Of a stretch of 64,000 nt of DNA, positions 37,968 to 51,237 are shown piece after piece. The stretch covers positions 739,972 to 803,971 of the forward strand of contig JASANH010000735.1 of NCBI GenBank assembly GCA_030248295.1, written 5' to 3'. Below the pieces are notes generated by a model that did not search any database, had not been told where the DNA came from, and saw only the letters and a list, made by a program, of their open reading frames with translations. The translations under genes and the position numbers were made by a program. Numbering within the stretch: position 1 is the stretch's first letter; every line of letters begins with the position of its first letter. Source of the DNA: Mesodorylaimus sp. YZB2_4. Taxonomy: Eukaryota; Nematoda; Enoplea; Dorylaimida; Dorylaimidae.

Positions 37968-40900
37968 TCAACTCGTCTTCTTCCTTTTGGGCGGCGCGGC
38001 GTCGGCCTGCTCTCGACCAGTCGCTTCGTCCACCGCCCGCAACCTTTTCACAATATCCGCGCATATGCTCGACAACTTGACTCTTTTGGCAGCTTGCCCC
38101 AGTCGACCCGTCATCGCGCCCATCCTCGATTCGCCCGTAACTTTTTCTAATTCTTCAACGAAACCGTGCTCTTCCAAATTCCTCAACGGGACCACGTCTC
38201 GCAAATTGACTACCGCGCGTAAAAGGGAGAATATTTCGAAAAAGTCGCCAGGTTTCATTTCAGATTTATCTCCATTCTCCTCGTCAATTGTTTCTCCTTT
38301 GCTAATCATGGCCAGAACACCCGAATGCAGTCTCGCCAAGAATCGTTTCCAGGCCGACGTGGCCTTTTTATTCGATTTCTCTCTGACGCCCGTCAACTAA
38401 AAGTAAAAAGGCAAATAAAACTAAGGCCAGCCTTTCCACTAATTGCCCACCCGGGTGAAAGGAGGCGAAGAGCGGCAGAGAAGCACACGTTCGCGAGCAG
38501 AAAGGCCTAATTCTCCTCCCTACTTACCCCGTCCTTATTCAATAGCAGCCCACTCAAAGCGCACGCCTCGTGTCGTCTGAACGGTCGAACAGTGTCAGAA
38601 AATGCAGCTTCGACCAACGCCGGCAAATTCTCAACAAATAGGTGCTAAAAAGCAGAATTGATAAAAATCAATCAGAAAACTACGAACATACACAACTACT
38701 CACCGGTCTCCTCTGAAAGGCCGCCGTGAACACGCAAGTCGGCGTGACGCATTGCCGATCATTCAAATATTCGTTTAGATGTTTAGAAAATACTTCTTTC
38801 ACACGGCCTTCGAAAAGTTGACATTTCTGATAACTCTCGATTCCATCGCCGAATTTCAAAAAGAATCGCAAGCAATCCGAGGCCAACAATTGAACGGACG
38901 GATTCGTGCACTCATTTCGCGCGAACTCGATCGTTTCCTCGACGTAGCGGGCCAACTCGACCAACATCGCGTCCCTCGATTCCTCGGCCACCTCGGGCAA
39001 TGCCTTGGTCTGCACGACTCGCTCGACGAATTGCCTGGCTCGATGAAACACGTTCTTCTGATCACTGATTCGCACCGCCTCGTTGGCCACGCGCAAGATG
39101 GGCAAACAGAGACCCTGGAGAAAGACTGGACTGAAGGAGTTATAGTTGCCGCCTGCCACTCCCCACTCACCGCCAGCACGTCGGCCGAGGGTTGCGAATG
39201 CAACACAACGAACAAGAGATCGAAGCAGCGGACTCGAAACGCCTGCGCCTGTTCGGCCAAATCTCGAGCGGACTTCTTCGCAGTCGCGCCCGACAAATGC
39301 GATCGAAAAACAGCGGCCAAAGATTCGTCCAGCTTGAGCATAGCTTCGTCCGATAGATCGCTAGCCGTACTTTCCTAAAGTGCATCATGAACAATCATCT
39401 ATTACAGTTTCCAACGCCAGCTTACCGTGTCCGAATGCATGGCCGCGTCTCCCAACGCGTCCTCGATAGCTCTCCGAAACTCGGGATCGACCGACTCGGC
39501 GTTGACCTCGTTCTCGTCGACCTCGCTCTCTTCACCCGACGACGACCACGGCTGGGCGTCCGCCTCAGTCTCTTCCATTCCAATTTGACCCTCTTCCTCC
39601 TCCTCCTCCTCCACAACGAGATGCTCCGTTTCGCTCGGCTTCACCGCCTGAAACCCGATTGTCTACACTGCCCACTTGGCAAACAGCACGACCCTTACCA
39701 TCAGCAGAGGCTCCATGTTGGCCAGGCGGAACAAGGGACAGAAGTAGTGGAAGGCCACCTGAATCGGGGCTCGAATATGACGATGGGGACGCGACAACAA
39801 GGCCAACAATAAATCCATCAGCACGTCCGTCCATCGAGGTCCCGACTCTTTCTTGGATTCCTTCATTTGCGATTTTTCGTAGCAGCTTAGCAAATCCTGA
39901 AATTTTTCAGCCCATTTCATAATTTTCTTGCAATGTCATCCTTTAACTCACCTGCAATGATTGCGCATAGTCGTTGGGTTCGCTCATAAACCAAAACGTA
40001 GCGTATCCGATCAAGACGGCGAATCCTTTATTTTCTTGCGCACCCTTCATCTTCTTCTCGACCTGGTCCGTTTTCAACAATTTCGACACTCGACCGTACG
40101 TTCGAGCAGCTTCGACTGCCAAGGCCGCCTGTTCGGGTGTCAACCGCACGTTGCACACGTCCTCGATTCGGCTTCGTTTCTGGTCCACTATCGCATCCAA
40201 CAATTCGTTGATTATCGAAGCCGATTCGACGGGAAATTCGAATCGAGGACGATTCGGCCGTTGCGAAACTGAAACAATGCACAATTCGTCCAAACATCGT
40301 AAAAATGCATTCTTCGTCGCGTCCGAATTGGGCAATGTTGGAAAATCGATCGATTTCATAAATACCAATTCCAAAAACAATCTTAAAATCTTGGATCGAT
40401 ATTCGTGGGCAGCCGCGTAAGATCCTTTGGAACACTCGAATATACGATGCAGTAATTTGATCACGATCGAACTGTCCGACACTCGGCAACGAGCAGTTTG
40501 ATTAGCGGCCATTTCGCTTTTCATCGATTTCAATCTGGCCATCAAATCGTCCGCGGCCAAAGAGGCCGCTTCGATCGATAAACTAGCCAGTATTCGATTG
40601 ATCAAATTCGAACCACTCACGCCGTCGAAATTGAGCGAAACGTCGAGAATTCTCCTCAAAACGAGCACTTGTACGGCCGGATTAGCTTTATTGGACGCGA
40701 CGTAATTGTGAATTGCGTCCAATTGCAACTGAGCGCCAGAACGGGCGAATCGGGCGGCTTGCCGTCGATCGAGCAACGATTTCAGCAGCCACTCCAACGA
40801 GTCCGACGAAAAAATAATTTTTAACTAAACATAAAGTAGGACCCTTCAAAACCAAAAAAGGACGAGACCAAAAACAAATTACTTGTTTCTTGCCCGGCTG

Positions 40901-42083
40901 CAGGGCCAAAGCGGCGCCGATCATTCGAATACCAACGGCCGAAACGAGTTTGTCCTCGTGTTTTAATAAGAAGCCTTCGAGAAAAAGATATTTTACGGGA
41001 TTCAACAAACAAAGAATAAAACTTACCGCAAACTGTCAAATTCCAGAATTCTTCAAACTGATTACTGACCAGCACAGCCGAAAGTAGGCTTTTCTCGAGA
41101 GGATGTACCGCCGAAGGCATCGATCGAGTACCAGCCGCTAAAATTTCGCCCATTCGTTTCCATTGTTTTTCATCGGACGGCGGCCAATGACCATCGCGAA
41201 ATATTTTCGCCTTTTTTCGCACATATTTTTCATGTTGTTTATCCAATTCTAAAATAATCCAAAGCGCCAACGCAGTGCACGAGTCCAAATTCAAGCTGCA
41301 ATGAGATTTGACGGCGGGCCAGATGAGATTACGAAATGATTCTTCATCCGCCTAGAAAAAAATTAGAAATTAGCATGCCAGAAATGAAAATACGATAACC
41401 TACAAGCTCAGATAAGGATAGAATCGCTTGCGCCCAGGCCGATTCCAAGTAAGGCCGTTCGATAATCAAATCGTTTAGGCCGTCCATAATTTTGTCCAAG
41501 ACCTGAGAAAAAAGCAAATTTGACAAAGAAATTACACCAGTTCGAAAAAGATGCACTGTTCCGACTTACACCGACACATTTCTTCGATCGAATCAGAGCA
41601 ATTAGACACAACATTCGACCGATCGCGTTGTTCTTCGAATCATTGCCCGCATTTGTCACGGGTAAATTTTTGTCCATTAGAAATAAAATTTGATCGCACG
41701 AAACGTCCGTTTTCGATTTGAGAAGCTAATAAAAAAAATCCAACTCTTTTCAATTGGAAAAATCATCGATGAGCAAAGCCCACCTCGGTCAAACAAATCG
41801 AAAATCCCCACCGCGCGCATTCTCGCGAAGACGCTAATCCTTTGACCAGGCGTTCCAAACAATAATTTACATCGTTCTAAACAAAAACCTTTTAAAAAAT
41901 TATGAATAAGTTCGAGTAAAAACTTACATTGGAATCTTGGAGACTGGAAAGTAATTTGAGAACGGCTGCATTTCGAGCGCCTCGATGATAAGAAGCCAAA
42001 TTGTAGAATTGTTCGGTGATATTCTTTGACGGCCGTTTAACTCCTTTTTCGTGCACAATTTCTCCGTTCATATCTATCATCAT
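37968..42083 (-). CDS. MYBBP1A: MYBBP1A / Pol5 (nucleolar ribosome-biogenesis protein)
   Basis: A nucleolar HEAT-like protein (yeast Pol5) needed for pre-rRNA processing and rDNA transcription. It starts at ATG 42083 (MMIDMNGEIVHEKG) and ends at the stop at 37968, with about 13 exons and about 1,100 aa. Family landmarks: QFYNLASYHRGARNAAVLKL, then LERLVKGLASSRECARWGFS, a helical repeat array, the exon ESFRNLIWPAVKSHC, the acidic stretch (about eight consecutive Glu near 39,600) followed by DPEFRRAIEDALGDAAMHSD, and a basic C-terminus PPKRKKTS acting as a likely nucleolar signal. The acidic stretch just before the FRxxIxxALG helix is typical of the family. It is the last conserved gene before the repeat-rich half of the window. 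Confidence 0.85.
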
Positions 42084-42089
42084 ATTTCA

Positions 42090-44026
42090 ACAAAATAAAT
42101 TCTTTCCCGGCCTTAAATTGAGCATGTAGACGCCACGGCTAACAGGAAAACTATAAAACCCGGAGGTCTCTGAAACCTGCTTTTCTCCCTGTCAAAAATC
42201 AATGACCGATGCACAAGGGAATTCCCTCGGGTCGCAGTAACCCTCAAAGAATGACCAGGTTTGTCAAATATGGGCATTTTTCAATGGTCCATAAAACCTT
42301 AGTTGGTGAGACCGGAACGAAATTGTCTGCTACAGGGCGCGTTAAACCGGGGGCCAAATTTACGTTAGTATCAAAATTTTGAAAAACTAAGATTACCGAA
42401 AAGTTCCTCACGCGTAAAAACGTACGAGCCATTAAAACTTCGTGACTGTACTGAAAAGGCAAGACGAGAATACTTCTCCCAAAAAGATCAATTTACCATG
42501 TGGAATCTGTTACTCTGGGTTAGCCGTGCGCGTTCAGGCACGCAGGTTCGGCACCAGCCGGCTTAGGCGTTTTGGCGCCAGTCGTTACTGCTTCTCTCTA
42601 TCAAGCGCCGGCCGACTGAGCGCTCGTGTTTTAGCGATCCTATTTTTGGCGCAATGCTTTTGAAAAATGAGAGGGTTTCGTGTGGAGTTTTGGCGGATTT
42701 TGGCGATTCCCCCATTTGGCTTCACTTTTTTCTTGATTATCCGTCGAAGGTATGCGTGATGGAATCAAGTTCGTCAGCCGATGGTACCATTTGTTCCTAT
42801 AGCCATCCAGTGTTGCAACAAAACAAAGTACAAAACTAAGTTTTGTACTTGTTACGGCTTGAAGATTTTCCTAGTTTTACAAAGATGGGGGTGATTACAA
42901 GAATAAACGTAGAGAATATATGCGCAGTCACTTCATTAAAACATTGATTACAAGCATGGTTGAAAAACGATAAGGTTTTAGTGACTGAATATAAAGCTGG
43001 CAGCATATACACTTGCGTCTGTCACGACATGGCTGATTTGCAAAAGAGCAAAGAGCACGGCTTGCGCCGAATGAAAATTCATCCACGCTTTCTGATCAAG
43101 GCGCCTAAATTTCATATCGCTAAAACAGTAACAGCCAAATCGCTCGACGCTGCATGAGTCGACGCCAAATCCTTCCGCGCTCAATATACCTGGCGCTATT
43201 TTAGCCGACGCTAAATCGACGCAACCAAAATGAGTGGCGCCAGAACGGCAAAAGTCATACCGGCTGTAACCCGCAGGTTCAAATTCAGGGTAGCGCGCGG
43301 GAAGTTCGAATTCGGCGTCTCGCCAGGATAATTGTTCCTGAACGGAACATCAACGATGTATGTACATTCTCGAAGTCCGTTGGGGGACATTCAAACAGCT
43401 GATACAAACATCGAAGCCAGAGAAGTGGCCGCAGGGGGGAGCCTGCGCATGTTATTTAAGTTGAGTTCTTGAGAGAACTCGATCACAAGTGATTAAATTA
43501 GAGGGCGCAGGTGCTGTGGCAAAATGCTGGATGCGCTACTAGTTATCACGGATGGTTCAAGTGGCGCCATGATCTCTAGCAGCCTATCGACAGGCAGTTC
43601 CCTAGCCTGTGTTACGTTTGAGCATGGATCTATGTTCCATGTCTTTGAGCGTGCCACAGATATTCTAAGCTCACATGATGGCAGGTTCGGGCAGATCTTA
43701 CACTCGAGCGGTCCAAGGTCTTCAATAGCCCGAGCCTGACCGAAAGGCTCATCCTGCAGAGTATCGATCACTAATACCTGTTCTTATACCACCCTGGCTC
43801 CCTCCCGAGCCACCTACCCGAGCCACACCACGAAGAATTCCAGGCGCCACCAAACGACAAAAGTCACAACACCTGAATTTGGGTGGCGAGAAGGCCGGCT
43901 GTGTGATTGTCTCGTATATGATATTATTTCCAAAAAAGTCTGTTATGACAGACTCGAAACTTTTAGACCAGCCAATGCACAGAGTGGAAGCAGGGTTGGG
44001 ATGGCTGGTCTACTCAGCCACTGAAA
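42090..44026. other. Start of the repeat-rich half; no gene seen
   Basis: No conserved coding sequence. Between about 42,500 and 43,280 the sequence has loosely inverted ends (AGCCGG followed by TGGCGCCAGTCG on the left; GAGTGGCGCCAGAACGGC before ACCGGCTGT on the right), so a decayed inverted-repeat element is possible but not demonstrated. Confidence 0.35.
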
Positions 44027-44035
44027 CACGCAATC

Positions 44036-44782
44036 CAGGATCGACCGAACACGGTTTTTGCACCGAACCGAACCTTACCGAACTTTTACTAAAATCTCAC
44101 TGAACCCGAACCGAACCGGACCGAATTTTCTATCTTCACCCTTAGCACATCCTACATAAAGTATCATCATGAATATAGAGTAATATCAAGAATGAGCCGC
44201 TAATTTTTCGTCTTCTACCAGCCTTAATCTGCAAGTTATCGCGGTAAATTTGATACCATTGTGTTCAGCATTCGATCCTGAGTCAGTTTGACCTATTTTG
44301 CTAGCCATTATGTTCACCATTCGTTTTTAAAACGCGATATAACCGAAGTACCAACTTTCACAACTTTTTTCACAATATCCAAACGAATTCGTTTCGGCAA
44401 GCTTTAACTCAGCTTTTGGAGTTGCTTTGGACTTCACTCGATCCCAGTTCAATGCATAAGCGAATTCTTCCCAGACTTAATAGTCTAATGGTTCAAATCG
44501 GGACTATTCAGAGGCCAACGCTTAGCTTCGATAAAATCAGGGAAAGTGATCCCTGCACCATTTCTCTGAATCTTTGTGGGTTTGAGCCTTCGCGCCATCT
44601 TGCTGAGATGTCCAGTTGTTCCCAAATACCTTTCTTCCATATTTCTCAGCTGCTGGCAAACCATTTCCATATGAGCCTCAAACAAAATGACCGCGTTTTT
44701 TTTAATAAAAGAGGAAATTCGAAATCGGTTGTTCGGTTCGGTTCGGTAAAAATCGCCAGTCCGGTGGTTCGGTCGATGCTGG
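44036..44782. mobile_element. 747-bp terminal-inverted-repeat element with 9-bp flanking direct repeats
   Basis: The left end CAGGATCGACCGAAC and the right end GTTCGGTCGATGCTG are inverted with one mismatch. A second GAACC-rich inverted block lies inside each end. The element is bracketed by identical 9-bp words CACGCAATC at 44,027-44,035 and 44,783-44,791, which look like target-site duplications. The interior, minus strand, reads TFPDFIEAKRWPLNSPDLNH, a Tc1/mariner DDE-type signature, in a frame that does not form a whole transposase. A shorter copy sits in the STAT gene. Confidence 0.65.
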
Positions 44783-44799
44783 CACGCAATCACCAACGA

Positions 44800-45790
44800 T
44801 TAAAGGCACGCGCCGAAACTTAAAAATATCAGCACCAGTCGTGAGCACACAGCAAGCACTGCTTTGCAACACTACTGGCGAGTCCTGTGCGCTTGGTTAC
44901 AAGAGAGAGGCTATATAGTCGCCAGTCACTTTGTGCACGGTCATGAGTCCCTCCATCCTCAATTGTGCCATCGCTGATATGGTCAGAAAGTGGGAGGAAG
45001 GAGGAGAGATTGCTGAGAGTGTCTTTCGAGCCTGAAACATTTGAACATAAGCCACTGCAGTTTACTCGCAGTTGCAGCGTATCAGTCTACAGTCGGATTC
45101 ACTCACGATCAGTCTAGACCCACTACGATGGGCGGCGCCAGACTGGTGGGGAGGCCCGTGGCCGCGCGACACACAAAACTAGTAACGAGCGCGCCTTGTA
45201 CGCTAGTACGGAGCAATGTAGCATCAATCTATCTTTCAGCAGAATCATACTGCGGCCACGAAGTGCGTGCTGCCTCAGGCGGTCATTTTCAATCCAATCC
45301 ACGAGCAAGGTTTCATCTGAAAACTGAAAACTCCACAAAGCACTGTCACAATAGTGCTGCCAGCTGCAGCGCTCGTGATAAGCGTGCTCTGTCAATCTTG
45401 CTCATTATGCGGACGAGTGTTATACGAGGTAAATCCTGGTGGACATACAGAACTTGCTACTTGTGGACACACCATAATGCTTGTGTGTGCCATGATTTGT
45501 ATGTCTGCAAGAAGAATTTCATATTTTTAGTGTTTACTACAGTCTACTGTAAAAAGCCTCAGAGTCTGCACCAGAGGGGCATGTTCTTGTGCCCTAGTTG
45601 CCGAATCTTACAGATCTCGATCACAATCGGGTGTCACAACAGATCGACAGACACTGTGAGACAGAGTAATTATTAGATACAGCAGTACACAAAGTACAGG
45701 CGCTACAATATCCACACATAAGGATATACAATGCTGGAATAAGGACAGCTGCTACAATACTCATAGCTCATCATCATTGTATATATTAGC
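44800..45790. other. No gene recognised
   Basis: Only short unconserved frames occur on both strands; there is no repeat pair with the rest of the window. Confidence 0.35.
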
Positions 45791-45793
45791 GTA

Positions 45794-46300
45794 TCATTCG
45801 CTCGAACCCGTATCAGCCATCAAATCTGACACTACTTCCCGCAGATGAGCTCGCATCCGTTTGTACACAGACGATGCATTTTGACGCGTTATAATTGTAC
45901 GGGTTTCAGCTAACCAAGACTCCATGACCTCCGAGACCCATATCGGCACACCAAAATCACGTGGGTCTGGTCGTTCTGGGATGTCGAAGGCCGCACCTGA
46001 CACCGCCTTTCCCTTCTGGGAACTCATAAAGCGTCGATGGTCGCCCCGCTGGACGAATACGCTTTGGTTGACTCCTGATAGGAGCTGCCTCACGAATGGC
46101 TGACGCCAAATCCAGACTTTCTTGGACTAGTGGCAAGTAGACACGCAGCAGTACCCACCGGTCGATAGCCTCTCCAGTCCAGTAACCAGTCGCTTCCAAC
46201 CATTCAAATTCTTCACGAAATTCTAGAGTAGCCATTATTTGCATTTGTCTCCACCACGCCTCAACCGTAGTATTTTGTTCAGAATACATTCGCTGGTGAT
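45794..46300 (-). pseudogene. Fragment of a DDE integrase-core transposon protein
   Basis: The minus frame reads NTTVEAWWRQMQIMATLEFR and, further on, LVQESLDLASAIREA, then IRPAGRPSTLYEFPEGK. This matches the C-terminal half of the 'integrase core' proteins of some animal transposons (NQRIExWW ... QxELDxVxxxWNxHRIRPSRN). The continuation FDIPERPDPRDFGVPIWV lies in another frame, so a frameshift occurs near 46,000-46,050. The N-terminal catalytic part is not recognisable upstream. Confidence 0.45.
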
Positions 46301-46309
46301 GTTCAGAAG

Positions 46310-48400
46310 ACCCCCAAAATGCTGTTTAACAGTCCGCAATGAGTTCGCTTTTATAGCCGAAGTTTCATATGCCATGGCTCTGATTTCGGCGCGTGCTGCA
46401 ACCAACGTAATGAATGGAAAGAGCGTTCATGATACGCAATCCGTCCTCACCCGCACCTTTGTTGGTACCCAACAAGTTGCGAGCATTCCATGTGCCTCCA
46501 TCACAGCCGAAATTGAATGAATCAGAAACGACTGTCGTGCTGCCCTGGTCTCTTATGCCGCATTGCTCTCGTTTTCCGGCAAAGCTAGTTACTCCATCAG
46601 TCCAAGATTGAGTGCTGATCCCAACATAGCCTTCTCCACTTGTGCGTACTGTTGTGGCACCGCCATTGCTAGGCAACTGATGCAGACGCATCTCGTGGTC
46701 ACAATCGTAACAGACCGAAATCCCCTCCAATGCCACGTAACCGGAGCAAGCACATGCCAGTCCGTTCTGCCCAACGTAGGCGCAATCGACAACAGCTACC
46801 TGCAACAGATACACAACACCTGAACAGCCCACCTACGGAGCAGCAAGTTTGGAGCTGTACACTGCGCACCGTACGCTGTACACTACTGTAGTGTGCTTAA
46901 GAGGAAATGCTCGTTTTGAGGGACCCCTGCAGACCTAGTTCAAAGGAAGCTCGGAAAACAGAACGTTCGCTGGCTAGCTCGTCTAGATCACAAGAAGAAG
47001 CAGGACATCAAACCACACGAGACATGGGGATGGGCGACGAATAAGGGAACTGCACGGCAAATCCAGCTGAAACTCACACCCCATGATATCAATAACTCTT
47101 ACGTGGCGAGGTCCTGCGTGATGACAGTCACATTTCGAATTGTTGACTCGACCGTTGTATTTGCGGCAATCGCATCCAGATTCTGTACACGTTCCTCGCC
47201 TCCTTCCTTGCGGGTCAACGTCGCGCGGAAAATTTTCCCATGGATAAACCATCGCTTAATAGCACAGAATGAGATTCTGAAATTTCAACAACTCTGGGTA
47301 AACTATTGTTTCTTAAACTCTCTTAGGCTCACTTAAAAATAGATATTTCCATTGTATTATTAGGTTTCCCAACCTTCGAGATCTCGATTCTTGCTTAGCG
47401 CTTCAAAAAAAGATTTTATCGAAAACGAAAAATTTTGATTCTTTTCAAGTGAATACAAATTTGCCTGAAAATCAAGTTGAGAAATCTTGATTTTTTTCAA
47501 GTGTGCGCGAACCGTCTCACTCCACATCCACAATGCAGACTGAACTGTCCTTTGCGAACTTCAGCTGGTATCTGCATTGGATAAGTCGTGGTGTACAAAA
47601 ATCATGAACACTATATTTATCGTACCAATAATTTCATTAGTATTAGTTCGCGAAAGCAAACATGGCGACACTGATGAGGACACCGAGCTGCTCGGAACCA
47701 GATGCCAGCATTAATATTGACATGGACACAAGCATGGATGCAGACATGAACATACCACGAGTCCAGTTAAACACAGATTTGGACTTGAATGATGGAGTGG
47801 ATGGCGGATTAGCGTCAAGACGCACTCAAAAACGCCTATGTCAATGGGATCACGCAGGATACGCTAAATTTATTCCGCAATTGCAAGCTGATCCCGCTGC
47901 AGAGAGAGAAATGAGGGCCATTCAGGTTCATTAGTACCTTGTACCAGCGGTGCAGCAGATGCCTCAGTTCGATGCTCGAAAGTTGATGAGGGAAAAATAC
48001 ATTTGTGTCCCGAATTTCACAAAGATGCAAGTGGCACTAATCAAGAAATTCGATAGCGCTGATGCACAACTTAGACAAGCAGCGATCAATGCAAACCTTT
48101 TTTTCCGCCTTTAGCGCCAACCCTGTCGCGGCTACAGCTGCAGCGTTGAAACTTAGCCGCAACACTGTTAGTTACTTGTATATCGTGAAGGACAGTAGAG
48201 GAGTCGCTATGCGATTTTGCGACGAAGCCCAAAATGTCGTTACCAGAGAAGTCGGCCAGCTGAGGCGAGTGGTCTCCATGTTTTGCACTAAACATGTAGG
48301 ATCAACAGCAGCGGCGTGTAAGCTTGATCGTCACACTGCTCATGATATAGTCACTCAAGCCACGCTACCACAAAAGCCGCCCTGACTGCGATGGAGAAGG
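46310..48400. other. Degenerate frames without recognisable family
   Basis: A minus frame at 46,365-46,832 (155 codons) and plus frames at 47,662-47,934 and 48,062-48,385 are open, but I recognise no domain in them. The plus frame at 47,662 continues past a TAG as sensible-looking sequence (QQMPQFDARKLMREKYICV) to about 48,115, suggesting decayed transposon coding. Confidence 0.3.
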
Positions 48401-48418
48401 CTAACTTTTTTTCATGAT

Positions 48419-49620
48419 CTATTTATTGTTCATGATTGAAGCCAACATGAATCGATGACAATAAGGAAGGAGGGGTAGCCACACGCGTTCGAAGTTCTGT
48501 GACCGTCGGAGCGATTGGGCAACATGCCTCTGTTGCATCAAGAATCGCTTCAGCATGAAGTTAAAACCTACGACTGACATAGTGAACATCTCCGACCGGC
48601 GTACGCTGTACAGGTCATACTCGAGCAAAAGCACCATGTAATGCAAACTGATCCGCACCTCAGCAGCGTACTCCCGATCAGAGTCTACAGATCCAAGCAG
48701 CAAATGCTCTGGTGTCCAGGTTACGTTGACACTTTCAAAGTTCTCGAAACGACTGACCACATCTCGCCACACTGCTAAGGACCATCGACATTGCACCAGC
48801 CTGTACTCAACATCTTTTTCAGCGCCACATGCATAGCATTCGCTGGTATTTCGCAGACCCCTGCTGCAGCTTGGATGCAGTAGCGAGAATGCCATGCAAA
48901 ATTTTAAAATGGAAAACACGAAGTTTGTTTGGCAAACCTAATTCCGCAGGAAGGGTCCAAATCTTCGACCACGGCCAGTCACAAACTGTTGGGTGCAGAG
49001 TACACCACCTCAACTGTCCTGCAGAGATACTCTACGCCGACTAGCGATACACATTTTCTTCGCTCCGCTTACTCCTTTGGGTGCAACTACTGTATAGTCG
49101 GGATCCCCTAGAGGCATATTGGCCAACAATTGTTTCCATGAAACTGGTGTGGAGGCTCGACTGGCAATCGATACTCTGCACGGAGCCGGCCGCTGGGAGC
49201 ATCATCCGTCAGGCTGACGTTTGCCATGTACTAGGTTGGAGGACTTACAGGGCGTGTTAGTAGTTTGCCTGCGTTTGTAAAGGGGTGCAAAAGCTCCACC
49301 GGTAACTCCCTTCAGTAATACGGACCCAGTCGTATTACACTGGGACTGCCGACACCAACTGAATATATAGGAAGTGAGACAGGTTGTGATCCGCTAAGAC
49401 TGTCGAGTCCTGCCATGGACGAGGTCGCCCTTGAGCATCGAACCAAGAGACCACTCGAGAAAGAGGCCCGTCCGTCTTGCACAGTGCCTTCAACACGAAA
49501 TTCCAGCTGATAGTGTCGAACGCCTTTTCAAAGTCCAACGCTAACAGCATACCCGAGGCTCTGGGTCTTCTTCCATCGTCTCAATGACTCCACGCCTCAG
49601 TATGATAGCAACACCACGAG
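48419..49620 (-). mobile_element. Fragment of a LINE-type retrotransposon
   Basis: The reverse-transcriptase motif LLALDFEKAFDTISWNFVL lies at about 49,480-49,550 (minus). Lower down comes a zf-RVT-type tail: WSKIWTLPAELGLPNKLRVF and HFKILHGILATASKL, then ECYACGAEKDVEYRLVQC with the usual Cys spacing. About 300 bp of unrelated-looking sequence with a dispersed repeat separates them, and the frames are broken. Only about the last quarter of an element is present. Confidence 0.65.
49152..49312. repeat. Dispersed repeat fragment shared with 32.31-32.47 kb
   Basis: The matching partner of the repeat in the STAT last intron (same ordered blocks). It lies within the LINE fragment region. Confidence 0.55.
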
Positions 49621-49629
49621 CATCGTCGG

Positions 49630-51111
49630 TACTGTTCGCAAAGTAAATACTTTTAGAGAAGCCCCACTGCTGCTGCAATGCTGCAACATTGCTCAATGCT
49701 GCAATGCTACAACATTGCTCCTTGCTGATAGTCAGTTAGCCGATTCAGCTTCACGTCTCCTGAATGAGTTCGGACAGGTTTCTGGTTTGCGATTGAATTA
49801 AAAGAGAACTGATCGCGAGTGCTTCCCTGGGCCTCAGACCACGCCAGGCTCCAATCCCAGACAGAATTGGCTGCGTTGATACAAGAACTACTCGGTATTA
49901 TGCTGTCTTATGATCAAAATGCTATACATGAAATCAATTTTGAAAAAAAAGTAGCTGCTCTCCTCAAACAAGCTGACACCTGGTCAGCTTAGGTGAACTG
50001 ACGTCATCAACACCTCACGACAATACTTGGGAAAAGTCAGGCTTGGATCCAGCTTTTGGATTCTCATTGATTTCATCCACTATATCACAATTTCGATAAG
50101 TGTGTCACTCGAGTCCTATGTTTCTCATATTGCACTATTGTACTAAAAGTGTGCAGAGCTCTGATGCAGCGAGGGGTTTTATCGCTCAGCCTAATGTTCC
50201 ACTCTTTTCCTATGAAATGCTGCCTACCTGGATAAACAAGCGCAGAAAATATGCGACAGAAAAAAAGCTCAAAAAGCTTCATCGCTGTCAGATACATGCG
50301 TCTAGATTTATTTTGTTTGTAGCAATGCAAGAAAATAGCGCAACAGACATGGTCTATCGTGCATTTTACAGTAGCTTTTCCATACATTTGGCCACGTCGA
50401 AATACTTGGGCTTTGGTGGGCGGAGACCTCTTCAAAGCCATTTTTACACGCTCACTCCACAAAGCAAATTTTATTCCCCCACAAGGTTGGAATCATTCAT
50501 ACTGGTGAGTACAAGAAGGTAACTTGCCTTTTGATTAACATCAGAGTCAGACTAGGAGGAGAGTAAGGAGGACTGTGTCACATATATACAGGCTTCATTA
50601 CAATTGAAATGGGCGCCAACTCCCTCGGCGCTGGGGCGTGTGCTGCAGGCACAGCAAGTGTCACTAAAGCTTAAAATCGAATGTATCATGAGAAAAGGGT
50701 AACTGCTTCTTTAAATGCTGACTTGAGTCGATAAAAAGCGCTTCCCAAATCGAACAGTGGCGTGAAACAGGACAGCTTAAAGGCTGCGAAATCGTTATTA
50801 GATTCTAGTCGTCGTGGCTTTGTTGCTCGATCTTCTCAAATCAGGAGACTTCCAGGCTATCGATCATTTGCGCTGATTAGTAATGGCCTGTTTCGAAACC
50901 CTTGAAAAGAGCATGCAAATGCTTTTTTTGGTGTCAAGATGTTGCAGAAACCTTTTTTTGTTCGAAACTTCGAATTTTCTGAAGCAAAAACGCGAAATTC
51001 GAAATTAGCGGCTTTTGCGTCTGGTTATCAAAATAGTAGATTTTGAAAACGATTTCGCTGCGTATTTTTTTTAAAGTTTTTGTTGGTTGGGCCCCATGCC
51101 GCCCCAGCTTT
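49630..51111. other. No gene recognised
   Basis: It includes a short GCTGCAATGCTGCAACATTGC-like internal repeat at about 49,670-49,720 and an open but unrecognised frame at 50,100-50,520. Confidence 0.35.
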
Positions 51112-51237
51112 TCAGGACTTCCAATGCAATTTGCGTACTATCTGTTTTCTTTGGGAATGTACACGCGGCCTATGCGGTGGCGTGGAGGGCGTGTATATTC
51201 TCAAAGAAAACAGGTTATAGCTGGCCAGAAGTCCTGA
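51112..51237. mobile_element. 126-bp hairpin element (MITE-like)
   Basis: The two halves are inverted copies: TCAGGACTT with CTGTTTTCTTTG and TGTACACGC on the left, against GTGTATATTCTCAAAGAAAACAG and AGTCCTGA on the right, with a short centre. The arms are roughly 50 nt with a few mismatches. No coding capacity. Confidence 0.6.

Noticed and set aside
46365-46832. 155-codon minus frame as a gene
   Set aside because: No recognisable domain, no splice sites or signal, and it sits between transposon fragments; kept only as an unassigned degenerate frame.
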